A DNA stretch of 64,000 nt from Flavobacterium sp. Sd200 (GCF_009826935.1 NZ_WUMN01000002.1:1-64000); one strand, 5' to 3'; numbered from the stretch's first letter, positions 17,834 through 26,625 are shown. Translations and numbers: made by a program. The notes: generated by a model not told the origin, from the sequence alone.

Positions 17834-17870
17834 TTTAAACCTGCAAGGTTAAAAACCTTGCAGGTTTAAA
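17834..17870. repeat. Perfect 17-bp hairpin with CCTGCAAGGTT core
   Basis: Arms 17834-17850 and 17854-17870 are exact inverted copies with an AAA loop. It lies 3 bases after the GH78 stop and 8 bases from the previous hairpin, giving two unrelated hairpins back to back between convergent genes. Confidence 0.88.
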
Positions 17871-17873
17871 AGA

Positions 17874-20588
17874 TTACTCCCTCACAAAAGTATGTATACC
17901 TGAGCCCACATTTTCCACTACAAGGTAATTACCTTTTACAGTGGCAGTAACTTCTTTGCCGTCTACTTTTAATTTTGCAGATGCCGATGTGCCTTTTGGT
18001 ATATAAACCTCAGCGGTTACATTTACAGGAGATGTCAGCGTAAGCTCATACTTTTTAGCATCCTGTTTCCAGGCAAGGTCTATTACACCTTTATCGGTAT
18101 TTACTTTACCCGAAGCGTGTGTAAGCTTACCTTTAAAATCAAGCGGCTTAACCTCTATAAGGTCATACTGCGGCTGCACTGCCTTAATCCCTAAAACATA
18201 GCGTTGAATACCGCTAAGTCCCGCAGTACCCCACGGGTGGCACATACTCTGGTTGGTCTCCAATGCATCCCAGGCCTCCCAGGTAGCAGTCCCGCCTTTG
18301 GAGATGGTTTGCGCCCAGCCGTCCCACTGAGGGTTGGTGTACAGCTCTAACAAGTGGGCAGCCTCGGCATTTTCGCCCAGAGCTTCAGTAAGGAAACGCA
18401 CCGTAACCATACCTGCACTCATTTTACGTTCCTTTACTGCATTCACCGCTGCTTTTATGTTAGCCTGCGGCACCAGTCCCACCGCAAGCGGAAACATATT
18501 GGCATGCTGCGACACGTGCGTACTTAAACTGCCATCAGCCAGAAGCCCGTCGGCATACACACCCTGCGCATTAATAAAATATTTGTTGAATGCCGTTTTA
18601 ATGGCATCGGCTTTGCCTTTAAACAGGGCAACATCGGCAGTATTGCCGATAACTTCAGCTATTTTAGAAATGATGATAAAATCAGTATAGGCGTAGGCGT
18701 TTATTACCGTACGTGCTTCGGCAGTCATATCATAACCGTAACGCATGGTAGCAGGCCAGTCTATAATGCCATACTCATAAGGACCTTTGCCACCTGCAAG
18801 GTTATGGATAAGCCCGGTTTTAACATTCGTATAAGCATCCACATAGGTCGCCACCTTTTTAATCTTGGCATAATTGTCTTTAAGAAATTGCAGGTTACCC
18901 GTTTGAATATAATAGTCCCATGCCCACATTAAATATTGCTGTGTAAAATCAGGTATATCGCGCTTGCCGTCGTTATTAGGGTACACGGCATTCATGCGCC
19001 CGTCAGGCCAATATTGGTCTTGTGAATCTATAAACTCAAGCAGCATCCTGTGGTTAAGCGAACGCTCGCCCATACTTAGCATAGAGGCCACACCTTGGCT
19101 GAACGCATCACCAAGGAACTCGCCTTTTTCGCGCGTGGGTGTATCTACAAAACCTTCCTGTGCGCCAAGCGTTAAAGAATGTATCATCATATCCCACACC
19201 TGGTTCAGCATTTTATCAGACGATGTAAAGTTTGCCTTTTCGGGTTGTAATTCAAAGTATCTTGTAACAAATGCTGTATTAGCCTTTGTAAGCGATACAG
19301 GCGAATTATTAACCTGCAAATAGCGGTAGCCCAAATACAGCTCCGGCCTGAAGGTTGCTTTCTTACCGTTCAGTACAAAAAAGTAAGACATATTAGTGCT
19401 CTGGTTTATTTTAGGGTTTACTGTACCGTCATCTTTCAGTACAAAACCACCCTGCATACTTACGGTATCTCCGGCTTTGCCACCTTCAAAAACAATCTCG
19501 GGCATACCGGCATACACTTTACCAAGGTCTATTAAGTAAGAGTTTTTACCCAGGCTTTTTATAGAAGCCACCTGTATCTTTGTTTCTTTAGAACGTGTAA
19601 GGTCAGGCTGCAATTCTCCTGTAAAAGGCTCTGTCGGATGCGCCCCAAGCACGGTGGCAGGCTGCCAGTCTTTATCATTAAATTTCGGGCTGTTCCAGTC
19701 GGTTATAATTTTGCGGCTATCTATTACATCTATGTAACCAATTCCCTCGCCCGGGTTACGGCCTTTACTGTTCGGGTCATAAGCCTCAACAGCTTTATGC
19801 TTCCATGTATTATCTGTACCAAAAACAGCCTTTGTACCGTCTTTATATTCTACAATAAGCTTAAGCAAAAAACCGCGGTCGCCCTTAGCCCTGCCCTGCC
19901 CGCCGCCATACCAGTGTGTCATAGCAGCAAAAGTGCTTTGCGCTTTTACGGCAGAAGTAACATCATAAGCGTTATAGTAGGCATATTGCGGGTAATGATA
20001 GCCGGGGCCTTTGCCTATCAGCTTACCGTCTATAAACAGCTCATAGTTATGAAATGCCGTAAGGTAAACCGTTGCCCTTTTTACGGGCTTGGCACCTGCT
20101 TTTATGGTTTTGCGATAATAGGTATAATCGTTAGCGTCTTTAGTGTCGCGCTTTATCCACACGGCCCCGTTCCAGTCTTTTGCGGTAAAAAGCCCGGTAT
20201 CAAAATATGATGCTGCCGACCACGGGCTTACATTGCCGTCTTTATCCCACGTGCGCACTTTCCAGTAATATCGAGTGGCAGGAGCCAATGCCTTGCCTCC
20301 AAAATACACATAGTTTTGCTGGCGCGAATTTACCTTTTTGCTGTCCCAAAGGTCGGCTTTTTCGGGAGTAAGTAAATTTTCAGACGATGCCACTACAACT
20401 TGGTAGGCCGATTGGATTTCGTTAGCATCAACATCCTGTACGTACCACCCAAAAAAAGGTTTATCATCAGTACCCACGGGCTGTACTTTATCGCTTGCCC
20501 TTAAATTATTTGGGGCTGTGGGGTTTGCAGCACGCAGGTGCACCGATTGCAAAAACAGTATGCTGAACAGTAATATTGGTAATCTCAT
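17874..20588 (-). CDS. GH78 alpha-L-rhamnosidase, secreted
   Basis: 904 residues with a signal peptide (1-20). Releases terminal alpha-L-rhamnose from rhamnosides; (alpha/alpha)6 catalytic barrel. Domain order: N-terminal fibronectin/Ig-like domain (about 25-130, with TRYYWKVRTWDKDG), beta-sandwich modules (about 140-430), catalytic barrel (about 440-790) with TPTREKGEFLGDAF (candidate acid Glu region) and ATWEAWDAL (second Glu), then a C-terminal beta domain (about 800-904). It closes the GH43-GH28-GH78 operon, 52 bp after the GH28 gene. With GH28 it can take alternate Rha and GalA units off RG-I oligosaccharides. Specificity (RG-I versus RG-II or flavonoid rhamnose) is not visible. Confidence 0.92.
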   Translation of the reverse strand: MRLPILLFSILFLQSVHLRAANPTAPNNLRASDKVQPVGTDDKPFFGWYVQDVDANEIQSAYQVVVASSENLLTPEKADLWDSKKVNSRQQNYVYFGGKALAPATRYYWKVRTWDKDGNVSPWSAASYFDTGLFTAKDWNGAVWIKRDTKDANDYTYYRKTIKAGAKPVKRATVYLTAFHNYELFIDGKLIGKGPGYHYPQYAYYNAYDVTSAVKAQSTFAAMTHWYGGGQGRAKGDRGFLLKLIVEYKDGTKAVFGTDNTWKHKAVEAYDPNSKGRNPGEGIGYIDVIDSRKIITDWNSPKFNDKDWQPATVLGAHPTEPFTGELQPDLTRSKETKIQVASIKSLGKNSYLIDLGKVYAGMPEIVFEGGKAGDTVSMQGGFVLKDDGTVNPKINQSTNMSYFFVLNGKKATFRPELYLGYRYLQVNNSPVSLTKANTAFVTRYFELQPEKANFTSSDKMLNQVWDMMIHSLTLGAQEGFVDTPTREKGEFLGDAFSQGVASMLSMGERSLNHRMLLEFIDSQDQYWPDGRMNAVYPNNDGKRDIPDFTQQYLMWAWDYYIQTGNLQFLKDNYAKIKKVATYVDAYTNVKTGLIHNLAGGKGPYEYGIIDWPATMRYGYDMTAEARTVINAYAYTDFIIISKIAEVIGNTADVALFKGKADAIKTAFNKYFINAQGVYADGLLADGSLSTHVSQHANMFPLAVGLVPQANIKAAVNAVKERKMSAGMVTVRFLTEALGENAEAAHLLELYTNPQWDGWAQTISKGGTATWEAWDALETNQSMCHPWGTAGLSGIQRYVLGIKAVQPQYDLIEVKPLDFKGKLTHASGKVNTDKGVIDLAWKQDAKKYELTLTSPVNVTAEVYIPKGTSASAKLKVDGKEVTATVKGNYLVVENVGSGIHTFVRE

Positions 20589-20640
20589 TTTAATTTGATT
20601 ATGTGCTAACCTAATGCAGCACTATTAGTATAAGGCTGAT

Positions 20641-21996
20641 TTATTTTGAGGTAAAGTTTACCACATTTTCGTGTATATCTTTTTTCTCGGCAATGGTAGT
20701 GGCGTTTACATTTTTAAGGCTGATGTTTTTTACAGGAAGTTCTTTTTGCCCCAGTATGCGCGACACAAACTTAACATCAGTGGCGGTTACATTCTCAAGA
20801 TATACACTCTCTATAGGGGTAAGTTTTTTAATCACGGTAGGCACCAGGTTTTTCCATTGGTAAAGCACATCGGTTTCTATGCCCAGTATGCCCAGGTCTA
20901 TCTTGCCCGATTTCACATTGCTCATATAAATGTTCTTTACATAGCCGCCCATGCGCTCGTTGGTTTTTATAAACAACAGGTGGAATAGCTTTGCACCATC
21001 CAGCACCTGACAGTTGTCTATAAATACATTTTCTATCCCGCCCGAAAGCTCACTCCCTATCGCCACAAGTTGGTGGCCGTTTTTAACCGTACAGTTACGC
21101 ATTACTATATTTTTAGACGGAGTTTTTAAACGCCAGCCCTCAGGGTTGCGCCCTGATTTTATGGCAATAGCATCATCGCCCTGATCAAAAACACAGTTTT
21201 CTATAAGCACGTTCTGGCTCATTTCGGGGTCTACCCCATCGTTATTATGCCCGTGTGCATATACTTTTAAATCACGAAGCACCACATTTTTACACAGGTA
21301 GGGGTGTATGGTCCAGAACGGGCTGTTGGTAACCTTAACGCCCTGCATCAAAACATTCTCGCAACGGTTAAACTGTATAAATTGCGGGCGCAGGTGGGCT
21401 GTATCGTTTACCATTTGGCGCTGCTCCACCGGAACGTAATTAAACGCATCAGTGTACAGTTTCTTTATGCTTTCCATGTGTGGCTTGGGGCGCGAGAACC
21501 ATTCTTTCCACACCTCCATTTTTGCCTTAAGCTCGCCTTCGCCGGTTATGGCAACATTCTCGCATTTGTAGGCATACACCAGTGGCGAATAGTTATAACA
21601 CTCCATGCCCTCCCAGGTGCTGTGTACGGCAGGCAGGTAATCGTTAGGGTCTTCGCTAAACAGCAGCACCGCATCTTTATCAAGCTGCAGGTTTACATTG
21701 CTTTTAAGGTGCACCTTACCGGTTAGCCATTCGCCTTTAGGTACTACTACAATGCCCCCACCCTGCTCATTGGCTTTGGCAATGGCCTGCGCAATGGCCT
21801 GCGAGTTTTTTTGCTTATCGCCTGGTACAGCACCAAAATCAGTTATAACAAACTTTTTGGCCTTTTTAAAATCCGGGCTGGTAACCGTCACCGTACCAAA
21901 CGGAGCCTTAACCTTTGTGGTTACAGAAGCTATCTTTTGTGCAAAAGCGCCGGTTAGCGAAGCAAAGACTAAAACCGAACATAAAATTTTCTTCAT
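20641..21996 (-). CDS. GH28 polygalacturonase / rhamnogalacturonan galacturonohydrolase family, secreted
   Basis: 451 residues with a signal peptide ending in GAFAQ. Right-handed parallel beta-helix. The GH28 catalytic set is visible: NNDGVD, GDDAIAIKSG, the His in NGHQLVAIGSE and a basic IKTNE stretch, at about residues 245-345. It hydrolyses galacturonic-acid linkages in homogalacturonan or RG-I; next to GH78 an exo-acting RG-I galacturonidase is likely. Middle gene of the operon that starts at 23466 and ends with GH78; 27 bp after the GH43 gene. Confidence 0.92.
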   Translation of the reverse strand: MKKILCSVLVFASLTGAFAQKIASVTTKVKAPFGTVTVTSPDFKKAKKFVITDFGAVPGDKQKNSQAIAQAIAKANEQGGGIVVVPKGEWLTGKVHLKSNVNLQLDKDAVLLFSEDPNDYLPAVHSTWEGMECYNYSPLVYAYKCENVAITGEGELKAKMEVWKEWFSRPKPHMESIKKLYTDAFNYVPVEQRQMVNDTAHLRPQFIQFNRCENVLMQGVKVTNSPFWTIHPYLCKNVVLRDLKVYAHGHNNDGVDPEMSQNVLIENCVFDQGDDAIAIKSGRNPEGWRLKTPSKNIVMRNCTVKNGHQLVAIGSELSGGIENVFIDNCQVLDGAKLFHLLFIKTNERMGGYVKNIYMSNVKSGKIDLGILGIETDVLYQWKNLVPTVIKKLTPIESVYLENVTATDVKFVSRILGQKELPVKNISLKNVNATTIAEKKDIHENVVNFTSK

Positions 21997-22023
21997 ATGT
22001 ATATATCTTAAGGCATAAAGCCC

Positions 22024-23466
22024 TTATTCTTTAATAATTATGCTGTGCAGCGATATGAAATCGTCGGTACTGCCGTAATTTGATTTTCGCTTGTCGCTCC
22101 ATTTGCTGTGGTGGCCGCGCACAGTAACCGTTAGGATGTAGTTGCCTTTTTTAAGCAGAGGTGTTAAAAACAACAGCGACTTCACTTCGTATTTACTGTA
22201 GGCATCTACAATGGCAGAGGCTACTGCTTTGCCTTTGCTATCTGTCACCACCACATCGGCATAGCCGCCCACAGGGTTTGCTATACCATAAAACCCAATC
22301 TGCGTGCCAGTAAATTTCACAGAGAAGTTATCGCCCTTAGAGTTGGATCGTGCCGATGCAAATTCTCCATCAGTAGTTTTCCATTCTCCTTTGTAAGCAA
22401 TGCTTTTATCTTCGTTATTTAATGTTTTACCTGTAATTTTTAATTCAGTCGCTATACCCGTTTTAGTATCAAGCTGCCAAGCCTCCTGATATTCAGGTAT
22501 TGAAAGCACTGTGTTATTTACATGCAACGGCTGCCACACATAGGTTGCCGCCGATGCCTGATACGGGAATGACCATCGGTCTCCCATATACATATAAGTA
22601 GTTTGCTGTGTTCCGGTTACGGGCAACACAAAGCTGCATTGCGAGTTCCAGGTAAGCGTGCCTTTCGGGGCAACGTTGCCGCCATACGTCCACGGCCCTT
22701 TAAGCGATGCTGCGGTATAATAAAAATTATCGTTACGCTCCCAACTCGTTAGGTCAGATGCCAGCCAGAAGTAAACCCCTTCCTTTTTAAAAATCGTAGG
22801 CGATTCGCTGCCGTGCCATTTATTATCCACTACCTCTTCGGCTATACTTTTATAATCGTCGCTCAGTTTATACAGCAGCCCACTGTGTATTATAAGATAA
22901 GCCGAACCGTCATCATCCTGAAAGGTTCCCATATCCCATTTGCGAATGGGTTTGCCGTTAAATAATATCGGGCCTTTAAACTCATAAGGTCCCGTAATTT
23001 TCTTAGCCGTGGCATAGCCCGTAAACTGGTCTTTATAGGTAAGGGTATCGGCATGCATAAGCATAATGTACTCTCCGGTTTTAGGGCATTTTAAAACCTT
23101 TGGGCGTTCGCCAATGCGGTTAGGGCCAAGCTTGCCGCTTTTTTGTACAGGCAGGGCTGTGCTTTCAAACTTCCAGTTATAAAGATCATCCGACGAATAG
23201 CAGTTAAAACCTGCAAATGCAGGATTATCATCATAATGCTTTTCGCCAAAAAGATAGTATTTCCCGTTATCTTTTATAATATTGGCTCCGTGCGCGCTTA
23301 CAGGATCGCCATTTTGATCGAACCACGAAACACCCGAAACTATACCGCGAACCGTTACAACTTTTTGTGCTGATGTAATGAAAACATTAGTCGAGAGAAA
23401 AATAATTGCAATAATTATTTTTAAGGATTTTATATTTTTTCTGACCGCTAATTTTGTATCGGGCAT
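22024..23466 (-). CDS. GH43 glycosidase with C-terminal beta-sandwich (exo-galactanase-like)
   Basis: 480 residues with an N-terminal signal segment (about 1-34, ending TSAQ). The GH43 propeller (about 35-330) has SAHGANIIKDNGKYYLFGE, ERPKVLKCPKTGEYIMLMH, DMGTFQDDDGSAYLI and HGSESPTIFKKEGVYFWLAS, a pattern I associate with the exo-beta-1,3-galactanase-like GH43 group; that subfamily call is tentative. A C-terminal module (about 345-480) looks carbohydrate-binding (GDNFSVKFTGTQIGFYG). First gene of the GH43-GH28-GH78 operon, with an RCAGGAY operator-promoter 33-78 bases upstream. If the subfamily is right it attacks arabinogalactan decorations. Confidence 0.8.
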   Translation of the reverse strand: MPDTKLAVRKNIKSLKIIIAIIFLSTNVFITSAQKVVTVRGIVSGVSWFDQNGDPVSAHGANIIKDNGKYYLFGEKHYDDNPAFAGFNCYSSDDLYNWKFESTALPVQKSGKLGPNRIGERPKVLKCPKTGEYIMLMHADTLTYKDQFTGYATAKKITGPYEFKGPILFNGKPIRKWDMGTFQDDDGSAYLIIHSGLLYKLSDDYKSIAEEVVDNKWHGSESPTIFKKEGVYFWLASDLTSWERNDNFYYTAASLKGPWTYGGNVAPKGTLTWNSQCSFVLPVTGTQQTTYMYMGDRWSFPYQASAATYVWQPLHVNNTVLSIPEYQEAWQLDTKTGIATELKITGKTLNNEDKSIAYKGEWKTTDGEFASARSNSKGDNFSVKFTGTQIGFYGIANPVGGYADVVVTDSKGKAVASAIVDAYSKYEVKSLLFLTPLLKKGNYILTVTVRGHHSKWSDKRKSNYGSTDDFISLHSIIIKE

Positions 23467-23498
23467 TTTTATTAGAGATTATGAAGTAAGGTATCAAA

Positions 23499-23544
23499 CA
23501 AATATAACTATTACGTTTTAGGTAACCGTCATGGTCTATCCTGC
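23499..23544 (-). promoter_or_regulatory. Operator-promoter of the GH43-GH28-GH78 operon
   Basis: Minus strand: GCAGGAT (23538-23544), AGA, CCATGAC (23528-23534; 5 of 7 to RCAGGAY), 21 bases, then TATATTTG (23499-23506), a perfect TAnnTTTG box. It ends 8 bases from the oppositely oriented operator at 23552. Confidence 0.7.
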
Positions 23545-23551
23545 ATTTATT

Positions 23552-23597
23552 ACAGGACAGCACAGGACACAATGCCCATGGCTAACTTTTATTTTTG
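23552..23597 (+). promoter_or_regulatory. Operator-promoter of the DUF4861 gene
   Basis: ACAGGAC (23552-23558), AGC, ACAGGAC (23562-23568), 21 bases, TATTTTTG (23590-23597). Both half-sites and the -7 box match fully. Just downstream (about 23625-23635) is AAACGTTATAG on the minus strand, a near match to the second box type. Confidence 0.8.
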
Positions 23598-23675
23598 AAA
23601 ATAACATCAATACTTCTTCAAATACTATAACGTTTGCTATATTTACGTTTATAATAAATCAATTGCATTTAATTT

Positions 23676-24863
23676 ATGAAACAATTAAAAACAAATTGGG
23701 CTGCCATTTTTACGGTAGCATCTTTTGGATTAACAACTCTTTCGGCTCAGGAGAGCATATCTGTTACTGTTAAAAACAATGTTGGTTTCGACCGTAACGA
23801 AGTAGTTGCCTTAAACAGCAAAAGCCTTAGCGGTTTTATGAAAGGTAAAAAGGAAGCCGACATACACATAAAAAATGCCATTACAGGCCAAAACGAGCCT
23901 TTGCAATGGATAGATTATGACGGAGATAAAAAGAGTGACGAACTTTTATTTATGGCCAATGTAAAAGCAAAAGGCTCTGCAAAATATATACTTGTAAACA
24001 TACCAGGTGCACCCGCAGCAGAAAGTAAGCTTACTACCTACTCACGTTTTGTTCCTGAGCGTACCGACGACTATACATGGGAGAACGACAAAGTTGCCTT
24101 TAGAACCTATGGCCCTGATGCACAACAACGCACCGAACAAAAGCGCGAAAACGGTACTTTGAGCAGTGGTATAGACATTTGGTTGAAACGCACCTCTAAG
24201 TCTGTAATCAATGAATGGTATAAAGGTTATTTAACAGACCCAATGTTCTACCACAAAGACCGTGGCGAAGGCTATGACCCTTATCACGTAGGTGCAAGTC
24301 GCGGAACCGGCGGTACAGGAGTTTGGGAAAATGACAGCCTGTTGGTTTCTAAAAATTTTATTAGCTATAAAACTATTGCAACAGGTCCGTTGCGCACGGT
24401 TTTCGAGCTTGATTATGCCCCGTATAGTAACTATGGCGTTAAAGAAACCAAACGTATATCGTTAGATCTAAACACTAATTTCTCTAAATTTGAAATTACT
24501 TACAGTTCTAAAAAACAACTACCCAACTTTGCAACCGGAATTACACTGCACAATAACGAAGGTAAAGCCGAACTGTTTACAGAAAAAGGTATTGTGGCCC
24601 ACCACGAAAAAATAGACGGTGTTTATATTGGAGAGGGTATTGTAGCTGTACCAGGCACTATACAAAAAGCCTTTATAAACAAAAGCAAGACCAAAGACCA
24701 AAGCAATGTAATTGCACTTTTAAAGCCAACTGGTAAAGCAGTTTATTATGCAGGTTTTGCATGGGCAAAGGCAGGACAGGCAACCAACGAAACCGAATGG
24801 AACGCCCTGCTTAAAAAACAAGCAGAAATTGTAGCAAGCCCATTGGTAATTACAGTAAAATAA
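23676..24863 (+). CDS. Secreted DUF4861-family protein
   Basis: 395 residues with a signal peptide (1-24, ending LSAQ). I recognise it as a DUF4861 protein, common in polysaccharide utilisation loci; I do not know a proven activity for it. Visible features are an N-terminal strand-rich part (ISVTVKNNVGFDRNEVVAL), a charged central stretch with WLKRTSKSVINEWY, MFYHKDRGEGYDPYHVGASRGTGGTG (read as short motifs YHKDRGEGYDPY and GASRGTGG), and beta-rich C-terminal half. The His, Asp and Tyr of that central stretch are candidate active-site residues. It is the only plus-strand carbohydrate gene in this part, is transcribed alone, has its own RCAGGAY operator and is bounded by a terminator. An RG-I-active enzyme is a reasonable guess, nothing more. 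Confidence 0.8.
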   Translation: MKQLKTNWAAIFTVASFGLTTLSAQESISVTVKNNVGFDRNEVVALNSKSLSGFMKGKKEADIHIKNAITGQNEPLQWIDYDGDKKSDELLFMANVKAKGSAKYILVNIPGAPAAESKLTTYSRFVPERTDDYTWENDKVAFRTYGPDAQQRTEQKRENGTLSSGIDIWLKRTSKSVINEWYKGYLTDPMFYHKDRGEGYDPYHVGASRGTGGTGVWENDSLLVSKNFISYKTIATGPLRTVFELDYAPYSNYGVKETKRISLDLNTNFSKFEITYSSKKQLPNFATGITLHNNEGKAELFTEKGIVAHHEKIDGVYIGEGIVAVPGTIQKAFINKSKTKDQSNVIALLKPTGKAVYYAGFAWAKAGQATNETEWNALLKKQAEIVASPLVITVK

Positions 24864-24882
24864 GATTTTCTGAACTCAGCAA

Positions 24883-24924
24883 AAAAAAGGGATGATTGCA
24901 TTAGTGCAGTCATCCCTTTTTTGT
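24883..24924. terminator. Bidirectional terminator
   Basis: GATGATTGCA and TGCAGTCATC pair (one G-T) around a TTAG loop, extended by A and T runs on both sides. It separates the convergent DUF4861 (+) and SRPBCC-like (-) genes. Confidence 0.9.
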
Positions 24925-24951
24925 TTGTCCGTAAATAACACTGATTAACAT

Positions 24952-25509
24952 TTAAAAAGGCTGATTGTATTTTTTGGTTAACGCTTTATTCTCTATACTT
25001 TTTGCAAAATTAGGAGTTTCCTCATGGTTGTGCGCATCAGAAGCATCCTGTCTTGCTTTGGCGGCCTGCTCTAAAGTTATGTTGTTGGCTTTTATAAATT
25101 CTAAAAACTCCGGTGTGGCAGTTGCATGAATACTATTGGTATACAACGTAGTATTATCATCAATTTTATCAGCTTTCAGTTCCCAAAGCACCTGAACTTT
25201 AGAGCGCCCTGCTGCGGTAATAGTATCTGAAACTGATAACATACGGCAATAATCTGCCCGGGATTCTGTAGCCACATAATGCTGGATGACCAATGCCGAG
25301 CCTACATATTCAACATTAATAGACATAAGCTGTCCGTCAAAATTTGATGTAATTCCGGCAGCGATGTGATTTACAGAGCAACGTTGATATTCTTCATCAG
25401 GTAAATTAAAAAGCCAGTCTGCAATATTTACTTTTTCAATTGGAGCATTGATAACAGCAGAAACAACAGATGCAGACAATGCATTTTGAGGTGTTTGTAA
25501 AATTTCCAT
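24952..25509 (-). CDS. SRPBCC-like small protein divergent from LysR regulator
   Basis: 185 residues from ATG 25509 (MEILQTPQ); an upstream ATG at 25548 adds 13 residues and lies close to the probable promoter. It has no signal peptide. The segment ASVVSAVINAPIEKVNIADWLFNLP resembles the start of an SRPBCC/START-like ligand-binding fold (key residues INAP, W, F), and the middle is beta-rich, with a polar C-terminal tail (ARQDASDAHNHEETPN). It is divergent from a LysR gene, the usual layout for a LysR target. No link to pectin breakdown is visible. Function unknown. Confidence 0.6.
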   Translation of the reverse strand: MEILQTPQNALSASVVSAVINAPIEKVNIADWLFNLPDEEYQRCSVNHIAAGITSNFDGQLMSINVEYVGSALVIQHYVATESRADYCRMLSVSDTITAAGRSKVQVLWELKADKIDDNTTLYTNSIHATATPEFLEFIKANNITLEQAAKARQDASDAHNHEETPNFAKSIENKALTKKYNQPF

Positions 25510-25587
25510 GATTTTTGTTTTTAAAATTAACAATGTAAAGTTCTGCACTATTTATTAATTGTAAAAATGATATATTTAGATAAAAAT

Positions 25588-25604
25588 AATCGATAATTTC
25601 GATT
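25588..25604. promoter_or_regulatory. Candidate LysR operator (T-N11-A palindrome)
   Basis: AATCGA-TAATT-TCGATT is a perfect 6-5-6 palindrome in the 126-bp divergent gap. It contains TCGA-N5-TCGA, which satisfies the T-N11-A LysR rule. It lies 32 bases before the LysR start and 79 before the SRPBCC-like gene. Confidence 0.6.
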
Positions 25605-25635
25605 TAGGCTTATCTTTACATTAAACAAACATTCC

Positions 25636-26535
25636 ATGGAACTACGTCAGTTAAAATATTTTGTGCGCGCAGCAGAGCTTTTAAACTTTACAAAAGCAGC
25701 CGATGAATTGTTTATTACCCAAAGCACACTTTCACACCAAATAAAAGAGTTAGAAACCAAATTAAAGTCACAACTATTTGACCGTATTGGAAAAAGGGTA
25801 AAACTCACCGAAGCGGGCAAGCTGTTTCTTGATCATGCAAGAAAAACAATCCGTACCTCAGAGGAAGGCCTACTGGTTTTAAGGGATCTCGACAACCAGA
25901 AAACCGGGAGCGTTTGCATTGGGGCTACTTATGGAATGACCGAATTATTGATCAGCACACTGGCTGAATTTGGTAAGGAGTTTCCGGATATACAAATCCA
26001 AATCGTATTTGGCTCTACTGATGACCTGTTGCAAAAGATCAGCCTTTACCAAATTGACTGCATGCTGTCGTTCCTTCCGGTATCATCCAAAAACGAACTA
26101 TTGGAAATCACAGCACTTTTCAGTTCCAGGCTTTCCCTTATTGTTCATCGTTCGCATTCTTGGTCTAACCTAAACAAAATATCATTACAAAAAATAACAA
26201 CCCTGCCTTTAGCACTTCCATCGTCAGGTTATAGCATTCGGATCTCATTAGATAACATACTTTGTAAAAACGCACTGAAACTAAATATAAAAATAGAGAC
26301 CAACGATATACATAGCCTTTTAGAGCTTACCAATACCCAACAGTGGAGCACTATTTTAATGAACAGTTCTTTATTTGGTTATCCTGAACTAAAAGCCATT
26401 CCCCTCGAAGGAAAGACCATGATGCGGGAAGCCACCATTGCCTTTCCTAAAGAAGTTTACCGCAAAAAAGCCCTAATATCGTTCTACGAATGTGTTCAGC
26501 AACAATGCAAAATGTTTCGTGAGCGGTTCGATTAG
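25636..26535 (+). CDS. LysR-family transcriptional regulator
   Basis: 299 residues. The N-terminal winged helix-turn-helix (about 1-60) begins MELRQLKYFVRAAELLNFTKAADEL, with the recognition region LFITQSTLSHQIKELE; a linker helix and a periplasmic-binding-like effector domain (about 90-295) follow. It likely controls itself and the divergent SRPBCC-like gene through the palindrome at 25588. The inducer is unknown, and no pectin-locus gene carries an obvious copy of that palindrome. Confidence 0.92.
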   Translation: MELRQLKYFVRAAELLNFTKAADELFITQSTLSHQIKELETKLKSQLFDRIGKRVKLTEAGKLFLDHARKTIRTSEEGLLVLRDLDNQKTGSVCIGATYGMTELLISTLAEFGKEFPDIQIQIVFGSTDDLLQKISLYQIDCMLSFLPVSSKNELLEITALFSSRLSLIVHRSHSWSNLNKISLQKITTLPLALPSSGYSIRISLDNILCKNALKLNIKIETNDIHSLLELTNTQQWSTILMNSSLFGYPELKAIPLEGKTMMREATIAFPKEVYRKKALISFYECVQQQCKMFRERFD

Positions 26536-26562
26536 CCGCTTATATATCGATTTGCTATAAAA

Positions 26563-26605
26563 ATTCCAAAGCCGGATTCAATTAAATTGAATCCGGCTTT
26601 GGAAT
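26563..26605 (-). terminator. 21-bp perfect hairpin ending the minus-strand operon after rhaM
   Basis: Arms 26563-26583 and 26585-26605 are exact inverted copies around a single central base. On the minus strand T5 follows immediately, fitting a terminator after rhaM; on the plus strand (after LysR) there is no T run. The stem is about twice the usual length for a terminator. Confidence 0.8.
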
Positions 26606-26625
26606 AGAAGTCAAATATTAAAATA

